From Proteobacteria bacterium SG_bin6 (GTDB lineage Bacteria > Pseudomonadota > Alphaproteobacteria > Sphingomonadales > Sphingomonadaceae): 64,000 bases of DNA. The translations under genes and the position numbers were made by a program. Within the stretch, counting starts at the first letter, position 1. Each line of letters opens with the position of its first letter. The stretch spans positions 129,648 to 193,647 of the forward strand of contig LWDJ01000050.1 of NCBI GenBank assembly GCA_002083435.1, written 5' to 3'. Under the pieces are notes generated by a model. That model saw only the letters and a program-made list of their open reading frames with translations, was not told the DNA's origin and ran no database searches. Of this stretch, positions 1-8,391 are shown one piece after another.

Positions 1-280
1 GATCGACGTCGCGATCGAGCAGCGCCATCGCGGTGAGCTTCTGGTTGGGAGTCTTGTCGCGCCAGACCCGTTCGAGCGCGCCGGAGCGGCGGCGGATCGA
101 CCGGGCGATCGTGGCGAGCCGGCGATTGGCGGCGCCGAAATGGGCGGGGGAAGGGGCATAGGGCATGTCCTGCGGGCGCAGGCCCACCCGGCGCGGCGTC
201 AGCACCGTAAGCCGGCCCGCGCGCGCCTGGAGCGCGATCAGCTTGGTGTCGACGAAGCGGGTGAGCGTGTCCGCGGGCAT
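1..280 (-). CDS. Hypothetical protein, 3' end beyond the window
   Basis: The reading frame starts at an ATG at 278-280 with a GGAG ribosome-binding site seven bases upstream and is still open at base 1, so 93 codons are visible. The visible product begins MPADTLTRFVDTKLIALQ and is rich in arginine and alanine, with a stretch of consecutive arginines in the middle. There is no signal peptide and no motif that I recognise. It lies 28 bases downstream of the acidic/basic protein on the same strand, so the two are probably co-transcribed. The function is unknown; the rest of the gene is needed for any assignment. Confidence 0.6.
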   Translation of the reverse strand, partial: MPADTLTRFVDTKLIALQARAGRLTVLTPRRVGLRPQDMPYAPSPAHFGAANRRLATIARSIRRRSGALERVWRDKTPNQKLTAMALLDRDVD

Positions 281-308
281 GGCCGTGCTCCTTCCCCAAA
301 GCGCCTGA

Positions 309-1409
309 TCAGCGGCGGATCACGATGGTCACGGGGCCGCGGATCGTGATGCGCCGGCCGCGATGATGCCGCGTCCCGTGGCCCGCCGTGGCGGTGCCCG
401 CTGTGCCGCCATAGCCGCCGCCATGATGGCTGAGACCCGCTCCACCCGCGCCGCCGATCACCCGGCGCACGACGGCGGCGGGCGGACGACCGGCGCGCAC
501 CGCCTGGCCGACGCGCTGGATCACCCGGCGGCCGGTGGGCGAGGGGCGCACGAGCCGGTGGCGCAGCTGCGGGTTCTGCCGGGCGACCCGCCGCACGGTG
601 TTGGCGAGCACCTGGGGCCGCATCTGGACCGGGGTGCGGCGCGCGACGGCGGTGCGGCGGACGCTGCGGGCGATGCGCGGCAAGGCACGGATCGCGCCCG
701 GGCCGCCGCGATTGACGAGCTGGGTCGCCGCCGCCCGGATCGTTTGCACCGCCTGGCGCCGAACCGCCGGGGGCAGGTTCGCCGCGCGTGGCCCCAGGAT
801 CGTGCGTGCGGCGAGCGCCGCCACCACCGGTACCGCGCGGCGCTCGCGCACCGACAGTTCGGCGAAGGCATCGAGCGCTTCTTCCTCCGAAGCCTCGTCG
901 GCGAGCAGCTGGCCGAGCACATTGGCGACCGGCCCGGCGATCGCGCCGACCCCGGGGATCAGCCCAGCGACCGGGGCGACGGTACGCGCGATCTGGCCGA
1001 CCACCGGCGCCGCCCGGGCAACCCCGCGGGCCACCGCGCCGCCGACGCGCGATAAGGTACGGGCAATGCGGCGGAAAAACTCGTCGCTATCCTCCGCGCC
1101 GAGCGCGAAGGCGAGCATCCGGTCGATGTCTTCCTCGTCGCCCTCGTCGCCTTCTTCGAATCCGTCGAAGCCGTCGGCCGTGTCGAAGCCATCGGCTTCG
1201 TCGTAGGAATCGAATTCGTCGCCAGCGTCGGCGGCGTCGAATTCGTCATAGCCGTCGAACCCGTCGGCCTCGTCGGCGCCGTCGAAGCCGTCGGCTTCGT
1301 CGCCCGCGTCGAATTCGTCGCCGGCGTCATAGGCGTCGAAACCGTCGGCGGCGCCCTCGGCCTCGTCCATTGCGAGGTCGTCAAACATATCCTCCTCGAA
1401 GCGATCCAT
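309..1409 (-). CDS. Bipolar protein: acidic repeat head, glycine-rich hydrophobic middle, basic tail
   Basis: The start chosen is the ATG at 1409, behind a GAGAGGAG site; the frame extends further upstream but without such a site. The 366-residue product has three zones. Residues 1-96 are almost only Asp, Glu, Gly, Ala and Phe in imperfect repeats built on DGFD, DEFD and DEAD. Residues 110-170 begin with FFRRIARTL and continue into a glycine/alanine hydrophobic stretch (PVAGLIPGVGAIAGP at 146-160). Residues 205-318 are strongly basic with many RR pairs, followed by a Gly/His-rich segment and a beta-like end. There is no signal peptide. I recall similar acidic-repeat proteins of unknown role in other bacteria but cannot name a family. 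A self-shielding membrane-active or nucleic-acid-binding protein is possible; both are guesses. Confidence 0.75.
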   Translation of the reverse strand: MDRFEEDMFDDLAMDEAEGAADGFDAYDAGDEFDAGDEADGFDGADEADGFDGYDEFDAADAGDEFDSYDEADGFDTADGFDGFEEGDEGDEEDIDRMLAFALGAEDSDEFFRRIARTLSRVGGAVARGVARAAPVVGQIARTVAPVAGLIPGVGAIAGPVANVLGQLLADEASEEEALDAFAELSVRERRAVPVVAALAARTILGPRAANLPPAVRRQAVQTIRAAATQLVNRGGPGAIRALPRIARSVRRTAVARRTPVQMRPQVLANTVRRVARQNPQLRHRLVRPSPTGRRVIQRVGQAVRAGRPPAAVVRRVIGGAGGAGLSHHGGGYGGTAGTATAGHGTRHHRGRRITIRGPVTIVIRR

Positions 1410-1578
1410 GTCGAAGTCTCCTCTCGACTGCCTCGCGAACAGCGGCGAGGTGCTGGCTAGCGGGCCGGATGCTAGGATCGGCTCGCCGGGGCCGGCGCGA
1501 TAGTCGACATGATCGGGTGGGGATTTCGCGGTCCGCCGCGTGCGGCCCCTCGAATAGGGGACGCGGATTTGGCCAGCG

Positions 1579-1683
1579 CGGGGCAGCGCCGAGCCTTTCC
1601 CGGGCAATGCCGCGCGCGTCCGGGGCGACGCCAAGCCGCCCCGGGGCAACGCCGTACTCGTCCCGGGCAATCCCGGGCGGGGT
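1579..1683. repeat. Five 21-bp degenerate tandem units
   Basis: The units start at 1579, 1600, 1621, 1642 and 1663, with no gaps. Each begins C(G/C)GGGC(A/G), followed in most copies by A(C/T)GCC; the second half varies. They fill the right part of the 277-base gap between the DUF885 gene and the acidic/basic gene, and stop three bases before the DUF885 stop codon. The minus-strand frame stays open through them, but no ribosome site supports translation. Confidence 0.7.
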
Positions 1684-1686
1684 GAT

Positions 1687-3480
1687 TCAGGCGATCGCCG
1701 CCCGCGCCCGCGCTTCGACCAGCTTGTCGAGGATCGTCAGCGGTACCGCGCCGTCGCGCAGCACGTCGTGGAAGGCCTTGATGTCGAATTTCGCGCCCAT
1801 GATCGCCCGCGCTTTCTCCCGCGCGCGGTTCCAGGCGATGTGGCCGAGCTTGTAGCTGCACGCCTGGCCGGCCTGGGTGCAGTAACGCTCGATCTCGCGC
1901 TGCGAGCGGGGGCGGGCGAAGCCGACGGTTTCGACGAGATAGTCGGTCGCCTGCTCGCGGGTCCAACGCTTGGCGTGGATGCCGGTGTCGGCCACCAGCC
2001 GCGCGGCGCGGAACAGATAGCTTTGGAGATAGCCCGCGCGCTCGATCGCGCCGTTATAGCCGCCCAGCTCGTCGGCCAGTTGCTCGGCATAGAGCGCCCA
2101 GCCTTCCGAATAGGCGCTGAAGAACGACAGCCGGCGCAGCAGCGGCGTCTTCAGCCCGGCGACGATGCTCAGCTGGGTATGATGCCCCGGCACGCCCTCG
2201 TGATAGGTGAGCGAGGGCAGGGTGTATTTCGGCCAGTCACCCAGATCCTTCAGGTTGATGAAGTAGATCGCCGGGCGCGAGCCATCGAGCGCGGCCAGCC
2301 GGTAATAGCCGTTCGAGGCGCCGTCCTGAATCTCCACCGGCACCGCGCGGATTTCGAGCGGGGCGGTGGGCGGGTTGTTGATCACCTGGCCGATCTTGGC
2401 CTGCATCGCCTTCACCCCGGCGTTGAGCCCGGCGAGCAGCTCGGCGCGCGCTTCGGGGGTATCGGCGTAGCGCTGTTCGGGCCGCGCGTTCAGCGCCGTC
2501 AGCCGCGCGCCGACCGAGCCCTGGGTCAACCCTTGCGCGCGCAGGATCTTGTCGAGCTCGGCGCTGATCTCGGCCACTTGCGCGCGGCCGAGCTTGTGGA
2601 CCTCGTCGGGCGAGTAGCTGGTGGTCGTCGCAGCGGCGAGCGCATCGGCATAGATCGCGTCGCCCTGCGGCAGCGCCCACAGCCCGGCTTCCTTGCGGCG
2701 CGGCAGCCCCTTCACCAGCGCGATCTGGCGATCGAGCGCGGGATAGACCTTGTCGCTCAGCAAGGCCGTCGCGCGCGCGCCCCAATCACCCGCCAGGTTC
2801 GCCGCCTTGGCGCGGGTGACGAGCGAGGTGACGAGCGAGCTTTCCTCGGGCTTTACCCCGCGCAGCTTGTCGAGCTGGCCAAGCGTGAGCTCGAGCGCGA
2901 AATCGGGGGCGACATAGCCGCGCGCCGCGTCCGCGCGCTGCGTCTCGCTATCCTGGTCGAGCGCGGTCGCGAAGGCTTCGAGCCGGGCGAGATAGGCGTC
3001 GGCGTCGCCCATGTCCTTGATGACGTGCGACGAGGTGAGGAAATCGGGCACCGAGAAATAGGCGCCGCCCTGCTGGAAGATCGCATAGGGCCGGATCGTG
3101 CTCTGGATGCCGTATTTGGCGGCACCCTTCAGCCCGCTGTTGAGCGAATAGAGCACGACCTCACGGTTCAGCTTGCCCTCGGCGGTGAGGCTCGCGGGGT
3201 CCACCGCCTCGATCGCGGCGATCGCGGCCTTGCCGCGCGTTACCTGACGCGCGCGCCCGGCGAGCGAATAATCGTCGAGCTTGCGACGCAGCGCCGCGCG
3301 CGGGCCGCGATCGAGCCCCAGTTGCGTCGCGCCTTCGGGGCTTTCGTCGATATTCTCGTTGAAGATGCGATCGAACAGCGCGTTCAGCTTGGCGTCGCCG
3401 CCCGGCGCCTGCGCGCGTACCGGAACGCTCGCCGCGAGCGCCGCCATGCTGCCGCTCACCAAGAATTGCCGCCGATCCAT
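1687..3480 (-). CDS. DUF885 family protein (putative exported zinc peptidase-like)
   Basis: This 597-residue protein belongs to the DUF885 family, whose members resemble zinc carboxypeptidases. The motif HEGVPGHH at residues 427-434, after LPSLTY, is the family's metal-binding signature. The N-terminus MDRRQFLVSGSMAALAAS carries a twin arginine followed by a hydrophobic stretch ending near VRAQA, so it is probably exported by the Tat route to the periplasm. The start at 3480 is chosen because GGAGG lies just upstream and because it places the signal at the N-terminus; a longer frame upstream is rejected. It is separated by 71 bases from the stop of the DyP-fusion gene on the same strand, so co-transcription with that operon is possible. 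Substrate unknown. Confidence 0.9.
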   Translation of the reverse strand: MDRRQFLVSGSMAALAASVPVRAQAPGGDAKLNALFDRIFNENIDESPEGATQLGLDRGPRAALRRKLDDYSLAGRARQVTRGKAAIAAIEAVDPASLTAEGKLNREVVLYSLNSGLKGAAKYGIQSTIRPYAIFQQGGAYFSVPDFLTSSHVIKDMGDADAYLARLEAFATALDQDSETQRADAARGYVAPDFALELTLGQLDKLRGVKPEESSLVTSLVTRAKAANLAGDWGARATALLSDKVYPALDRQIALVKGLPRRKEAGLWALPQGDAIYADALAAATTTSYSPDEVHKLGRAQVAEISAELDKILRAQGLTQGSVGARLTALNARPEQRYADTPEARAELLAGLNAGVKAMQAKIGQVINNPPTAPLEIRAVPVEIQDGASNGYYRLAALDGSRPAIYFINLKDLGDWPKYTLPSLTYHEGVPGHHTQLSIVAGLKTPLLRRLSFFSAYSEGWALYAEQLADELGGYNGAIERAGYLQSYLFRAARLVADTGIHAKRWTREQATDYLVETVGFARPRSQREIERYCTQAGQACSYKLGHIAWNRAREKARAIMGAKFDIKAFHDVLRDGAVPLTILDKLVEARARAAIA

Positions 3481-3551
3481 GCCATTCCTCCCTAGTGTTG
3501 CCATACGCTGGCACGCCCCGGCGCCGCGAGCAAGCGTCTTGGCGTCGGCGA

Positions 3552-6410
3552 TCACGCCGCCGCGAGCCAGCCAAGCAATGCGCGGCCGGGAAGGAAATAA
3601 TAGCCGCCGCCGCGCATGGTGACGAAGCGGGGCGGGGGTTTCAGCCGCACCAGCCCGTCGCGCGTCGGGATGGTGAAGCCGCTGCCGCCGCCGGGGCCGA
3701 GCAGCGGATCGCCTTCGCCCTTCAGGCTGATCGGGCAACTGAGCGACACGATATTGCCGTTGATCCAGGTCTGCTGGATGAATTCGAACTGCCGCTCCAG
3801 ATCGCCGTTCAGGCACATGAACAGCAGCCCCGGATTGGCGCCGGGGTCGGGGGCGTAGTGGCGGCCGATCCGCATGATACGGTGGCGGTTGCTGATCGCG
3901 ACTTGATCGACCGAGCCGGGATCGAGGCTGTCGCGCGGGTTGGCGCGGCGGATATGCGCGCCGAACGGGCAGCGCAGCCCTTCGGGGTCTTCGGCGCCCA
4001 GCCAGAAGTCGTTGGCGTCGATGATCGCCTGCTTGGCCGAGGCGCTATAGGGCGCGCGGACCAGCGCGGCGCCGTTGCGCCAGCGCCCGACCAGCTTGGC
4101 GGCGATGAAGTCGGGCGTCACCCAATAAGGCGCGCCGAGCCGGGGCGCGATCTCGGTCGCCGTCTCCGCGCAATAGCTGTTGAACGCGGCGACATCCTGT
4201 TCGAGCTGGCGCACCACCAGGAACGATCCGTCGCGCCCGATCGCGCGCTGCTGGTTGACGCCCGCCGCCGCGAAGCTGGTGTCGGGATCGAGATGCGGCA
4301 GGCGGTTCTCGGGGTCGTCCATCGGGTCCATCACTGGCCCGGGGGGCAGATTGCCGCGATTGTCGGGATAGCCCAGGATGAACTCGCCGGGTTCGACCAG
4401 ATGCAGCGGATCGCCGCTGCGCAAGCCCTTGTACGTGCCCCGGATCACCGGCTGCGAACCCCCATCGGCGAAGCCGAACGGCTCGTAATTGCTGGCGCGA
4501 TCGAAGCGCGCCATTTCGACGCGGTGGCTTTGGAGCACGCCGCGATGGAGCGCGGCGGTGAGCAGTTCGGCCTCGATCGCGGCGAGCGTCGGCGCGTCCT
4601 GTCCATAGACGATCAGCGCGACATCGTCGGTCTCGGCGCCCCACCACCAGCGATCGGGCGCGGTATCGCCGCTGTCTCCCAAGATGCGCGCGCGCGCCGC
4701 CATCCCTTCGACAAAGGCGGGCGGGAAGCTGTCGAGCGCGTCGGGCGGCAGGCCGAGCGTGGCGAGCCCGGGTGCGCTGAGCCCCAATTGCACCACCGCG
4801 CGCAGCCGATCGTCGTCGCGCACGCGGCGGCCATCGCCCCAGCCGATCAGCGGCTGCAGATCGCGCAGCCAGGCGCGGGCGAGCGCGCGGTCGCGCGGCA
4901 GGCGCCACAGGCTGAACGCGGCATGTTCGAGGAAGCCGAGCCCGCCGAACAACAGGCTCTGGATCTGCGGCGCGACGAGCGTATCCCGCGGGCGGATCGC
5001 CGAGCCGAAATGGCAGAGCCAGCTGTTCGCCTCGTCCTCGGTCATCGCGCCGGTCAGCCCGCGGCGGACGGCGGCGTTGGCGCGGATTATGTCGGTGGTC
5101 AGGCTGGGATAGGCGCTGTACCAGCAGCGCGTCGGCACCATGCTTTGCCGCGCGTAGCGTTTGAAGCGCTCGCCATCGGTCGCGCCCTGCTGGAACAGGT
5201 TGGCGCTTTTGGGGAAGCCGACGGTGTTCGACCAGACGCCGGTAAGGCCGATATGGGCGAGGGTGATGAAATCCTCGAGATAGGCCTCCCAGCTGCCGCC
5301 ATAGTTGGAGAAGAAGATGAAATCGCGCGTGCCCGGCACCGTTACCCAGCGCGCGAAATGGATCGTGCCGATCGGCCCGAGATAGCCCGGGCGGTAGAGC
5401 ATCGGCGACAGCGTCGCGATCGCCCAGAAGGCGAGCCGGGCGGTGAAGGCGCGCACCCAGCCGGGCTTGCGCTCGGTGAGCGAGACCATGTGGTTGTGCG
5501 CGAAGTGGTTTTCGCGCGCCACGATCGCGCGCAGCGTGGCGCGATCGGGGTTGCGCTCGCTCACCCAGTCGCGCGCCTCGGCGCGGCGCAGCAGCCAGTA
5601 AGTGAGGCCGAGCAGCAGCGCGGTCGCGACCGCGAGGATCAGCGCGCCGCTCCACAGCCCGTGCCAGGCGCCATGCGCCGCGCGGCGAAGCGCCTCGGGA
5701 AGATCGGGTGCTCCCCAGGCGCGGCGTACCCCCTGGACCGCCATCCACAGCAGCAGCACCAGCCCCACCGGCCACAAATAGGTGCGGATAAAGGCGAACG
5801 CGGCGGCGGGGATGATGCTCGCCAGGCCCTGCTTGGCGAAGGCCGGGGCGGCGTCTCCCGGTGGCAGCGCGCGGCCTGCGTCGCCGAGTGCCGCGCGCAC
5901 CGCCTCCAGCCGGGCGAGCGCGCTCAGCCCCGCGCCTTGCGCGTTCAGCACCCCGGCGCAGCGATCGGCGAGCGCCGCCTCGGCGATGATCCGCCCGACG
6001 CTCACCCCCGGGCTGCCGCCGTGGTTCAGCCCCGGCGCGGTCCGCCAGCCAAAGCCGCAGGTGATGCTGTGCGCCTTCAGATAGGCGGCGACATTGCCGT
6101 CTCCCCAATCGCGGGCGAGCGCGAAAATCGGGCCGAGCATCCCGCCGATCGCGGTCGCCACGCGGTCGATCGCCTGCGCCTCGCTGCCGTCGGCGGAGAA
6201 TTCGAGCACCAGATGCGCGCGGCCGGCGGTGAAGCTCGGCAGCGCGTGGAGGCTCAGGAAATGGGTGCCGCCGCCATCGGCATCAGTCTTGCCCAGCAGG
6301 GCGGCGAGCGCGGGCGCGATCGGGTTGCCGAGCAGGTCGATCGCCGCCTGCGCGGTCGCGAGCTTCGCCGGATCGAGCGGCGCGACGATGGTGACGAAGG
6401 CCTGGCTCAT
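3552..6410 (-). CDS. Large membrane-anchored DyP-type peroxidase fusion
   Basis: The 952-residue product has a DyP-type heme peroxidase domain in its C-terminal third: GFADG at 646-650 (the distal Asp motif), then CPFGAHIRRANPRD at 815-827 with the probable heme-ligating His819, and GDLERQFEFIQQTW at 869-882. Ordinary DyP proteins are roughly 300-450 residues. The first 600 residues here are extra: a domain at 1-200, two membrane-spanning segments near 211-226 and 253-274, and a segment at 350-600 that may be a second, degenerate copy of a related fold. The start ATG overlaps the P450 stop codon (ATGA), which suggests translational coupling. The peroxidase call is firm; substrate and side of the membrane are not known. 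Confidence 0.85.
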   Translation of the reverse strand: MSQAFVTIVAPLDPAKLATAQAAIDLLGNPIAPALAALLGKTDADGGGTHFLSLHALPSFTAGRAHLVLEFSADGSEAQAIDRVATAIGGMLGPIFALARDWGDGNVAAYLKAHSITCGFGWRTAPGLNHGGSPGVSVGRIIAEAALADRCAGVLNAQGAGLSALARLEAVRAALGDAGRALPPGDAAPAFAKQGLASIIPAAAFAFIRTYLWPVGLVLLLWMAVQGVRRAWGAPDLPEALRRAAHGAWHGLWSGALILAVATALLLGLTYWLLRRAEARDWVSERNPDRATLRAIVARENHFAHNHMVSLTERKPGWVRAFTARLAFWAIATLSPMLYRPGYLGPIGTIHFARWVTVPGTRDFIFFSNYGGSWEAYLEDFITLAHIGLTGVWSNTVGFPKSANLFQQGATDGERFKRYARQSMVPTRCWYSAYPSLTTDIIRANAAVRRGLTGAMTEDEANSWLCHFGSAIRPRDTLVAPQIQSLLFGGLGFLEHAAFSLWRLPRDRALARAWLRDLQPLIGWGDGRRVRDDDRLRAVVQLGLSAPGLATLGLPPDALDSFPPAFVEGMAARARILGDSGDTAPDRWWWGAETDDVALIVYGQDAPTLAAIEAELLTAALHRGVLQSHRVEMARFDRASNYEPFGFADGGSQPVIRGTYKGLRSGDPLHLVEPGEFILGYPDNRGNLPPGPVMDPMDDPENRLPHLDPDTSFAAAGVNQQRAIGRDGSFLVVRQLEQDVAAFNSYCAETATEIAPRLGAPYWVTPDFIAAKLVGRWRNGAALVRAPYSASAKQAIIDANDFWLGAEDPEGLRCPFGAHIRRANPRDSLDPGSVDQVAISNRHRIMRIGRHYAPDPGANPGLLFMCLNGDLERQFEFIQQTWINGNIVSLSCPISLKGEGDPLLGPGGGSGFTIPTRDGLVRLKPPPRFVTMRGGGYYFLPGRALLGWLAAA

Positions 6411-7609
6411 AGCCCCGCCAGGCTCAGCCGGGCGTGCGCCGGGAAGGGGCCGGCCCACTCGATCGGCGCCAGCCGCTGCGGTCCGCGCGCGACCAGCCCG
6501 CCGACCAGCATCGCGATCTGCCACCGGTTGATCGCTCGCCCCGCGCACGGGTGGAGGCCGCCGCCCAGGTGGAGATAGGCGCCGCTCGGGCGATCGGGGC
6601 GCAGCGTCGCCGGATCGGGAAAGGCGTCCGGGTCGCACATCGCGGCTTGCGTCCACAGGATCAGCTGCGCCGAGGCCGGGATTTGCGTGCCGCCCAGCTC
6701 GGTCGCGCCCGCCGCCTGGCGGCCGAGCAGCGGCACATGGCACCAGCGCCGCAACGCCTCGTCGCACCAGGCGGCCATGCGCGCCGGATCGGCGTGATCG
6801 GCGGCAACCCGCGCCAGCAGCGCGCGATCGGCGATCAGCACCGCCATCACCTTGGCGACCACGGTCGCGGTGGTGTCGATGCTGCCGACGAGCATCCCGC
6901 CCAGGCTGCGGCGGACGAGATCGTCGTCGGCGCCGGCGCGCAGCAGCTGGCCCATCAGATCCTCACCCAGCGCGCCCGCGGCGCGGCGGCGGGTGATCTC
7001 GGTGGTGAACCAGGCGCTCAGCTGCGCGGCGGCGGCGAGCGCGCGCGCCTCCACCGCCTTGTCGCCCGCCAGATTGAGGAAACAATGCGCGAAGATCGCC
7101 CGCGCCGCGTCGAGGAACGCGGGCTCATCGGCGGGGGCGATGCCGAACAGCGCGCGCGCGGTGCTCCCGGCGAGCGGGCGCGCATAGTCGCCAACGATGT
7201 CGATGCTATGCGCGCCGGTGCCGAGCCGCGCCGTGATCGCGCCCTCTAGCGTCGCCTGGAGCGGCGCCATCTCGACCCGGGACAGCGCCCGGTAGAGCGT
7301 CGCGCGCTCCTGCGCCAGCGGCATCGCCCGGTCCTTGCCCAGGATGAAGGGAAAGCCGATCGCCTCGAACCGATCGCCGTTCACCGGCGCGATCAGGAAA
7401 TCGAGATCGCGGCGCAGCACCTCCTGCACATGATCGTGGCGCGCGACGATCACCCTCTGCCCCAGCCGCAGCGGCTTGTTCCACAAGCGGGCGAGGGCGA
7501 TGCCGATCCGCGCCGCCCACCAGCCGAGCCGCCGCGCGCGCAGCAGCTTGGCGATCGCGCCGCCGCCCCCCGCCGGGGTGTGCCAGCTCTCCGCCGGCGC
7601 CGTCGTCAT
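6407..7609 (-). CDS. Cytochrome P450
   Basis: A 400-residue P450 with the expected signatures: the I-helix oxygen-activation motif VGSIDTTAT at 241-249, the ExxR pair in EALRR (284-288), and the heme-binding loop LGGGLHPCAGRA with the thiolate Cys355. It has no membrane anchor in the usual N-terminal place, as expected of bacterial soluble P450s. Its start ATG overlaps the stop of the GST-like gene, and its own stop overlaps the start of the DyP fusion, so the three are probably made in step. No ferredoxin or reductase gene lies nearby; the adjacent peroxidase raises the possibility of peroxide-linked chemistry, which is inference. Substrate unknown. Confidence 0.95.
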   Translation of the reverse strand: MTTAPAESWHTPAGGGGAIAKLLRARRLGWWAARIGIALARLWNKPLRLGQRVIVARHDHVQEVLRRDLDFLIAPVNGDRFEAIGFPFILGKDRAMPLAQERATLYRALSRVEMAPLQATLEGAITARLGTGAHSIDIVGDYARPLAGSTARALFGIAPADEPAFLDAARAIFAHCFLNLAGDKAVEARALAAAAQLSAWFTTEITRRRAAGALGEDLMGQLLRAGADDDLVRRSLGGMLVGSIDTTATVVAKVMAVLIADRALLARVAADHADPARMAAWCDEALRRWCHVPLLGRQAAGATELGGTQIPASAQLILWTQAAMCDPDAFPDPATLRPDRPSGAYLHLGGGLHPCAGRAINRWQIAMLVGGLVARGPQRLAPIEWAGPFPAHARLSLAGL

Positions 7610-8391
7610 GGCAGGCCCCGATAATGCAGGCGGTTCTGGGCATAGACCGCGAGCGCATAGGCGCCGGCGGGGTGGGCGCGGTTGGCGAGCACCCAGTCGC
7701 GCAGCACCGGCGTCACTTCGTCGAGCGGGGGCGCCATGCCGCCATATTCGGGCGGGAAGACCAGCGGCGCGATCAACGCCGCCATCACGATGTCGACCCC
7801 GCCGGGGGCGTCGCCCGCCAGGAACGGGGTGCCGCGCCGGCCAAGCTCCGCCGCCACCGCGTCCAGCCCCTTGGCGAGCGCGGCAGGCGCGTCCGCCACC
7901 ACTTGCGGGGTGATGCCGAGCCCGCGGCGCAGCAACGGCTCCCACAGGAAATAGAGCCAGCGCACCACCATGCGTTCCCACCACGGCGCGCCATGGATCG
8001 CGATCGGCGTCATCACCCGCCGGTCCTTCAGCACGAAATGATACACATATTGGCGCGGGTAACCGAAGAAGCTGGGGAAGATCTGGCGCAGCCAGGCGTT
8101 ATTCGCCAGCCGCTCCTCGAGCGTCTCGCCATAGACCTTGGCGCCCGCCGGCGCGTGGCCGTCGATCGCGTCGAGCTGGCCGAACGGCCCCTTCCACAAG
8201 GTGCCGGGCGCCAGGATCACCGGCACCTCCACCCCCGCGCCGCGCGGCCAGGTGGCGACGATGTGGAGCAGCGGAACGTGAAGCTCCTCGTCGAAATCGA
8301 GCCCCGCGCGATCGAGCAGCCAGCGCATCAGATCGCAGCCATTGCTGATCGCGACCGATAGCAGGCGGTAGGGCGGCGGCCCCGCGCTCAC
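7606..8391 (-). CDS. Glutathione S-transferase-like protein
   Basis: The 261-residue product starts at a GTG at 8391 that overlaps the regulator's stop codon (GTGA). Its N-terminal part, with SNGCDLMRWLLDRAG near residues 17-31, looks like a thioredoxin-fold GST N-domain with a Cys at the position of the catalytic residue. The C-terminal half is helical and contains LAGDAPGGVDIVMAALIAPLVF, which resembles the GST C-domain motif with its conserved Asp. The unusually long insert between the domains makes it an atypical member. It is the second gene of the regulator-GST-P450-DyP operon, where it could detoxify or conjugate a P450 product. The fold assignment is moderate; the role is inferred from context. 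Confidence 0.7.
   Translation of the reverse strand: MSAGPPPYRLLSVAISNGCDLMRWLLDRAGLDFDEELHVPLLHIVATWPRGAGVEVPVILAPGTLWKGPFGQLDAIDGHAPAGAKVYGETLEERLANNAWLRQIFPSFFGYPRQYVYHFVLKDRRVMTPIAIHGAPWWERMVVRWLYFLWEPLLRRGLGITPQVVADAPAALAKGLDAVAAELGRRGTPFLAGDAPGGVDIVMAALIAPLVFPPEYGGMAPPLDEVTPVLRDWVLANRAHPAGAYALAVYAQNRLHYRGLP

Noticed and set aside
1410..1670. N-terminal extension of the acidic/basic protein through the 21-bp repeats
   Set aside because: The frame is open, but the extension is repeat-derived and low in complexity, and the only good ribosome site precedes the ATG at 1409.
3495..6578. 1027-codon plus-strand open frame
   Set aside because: It mirrors the DyP-fusion and P450 genes; its product is a low-complexity Arg/Ala/Gly/Glu-rich shadow with no domain, while the minus strand shows clear motifs.
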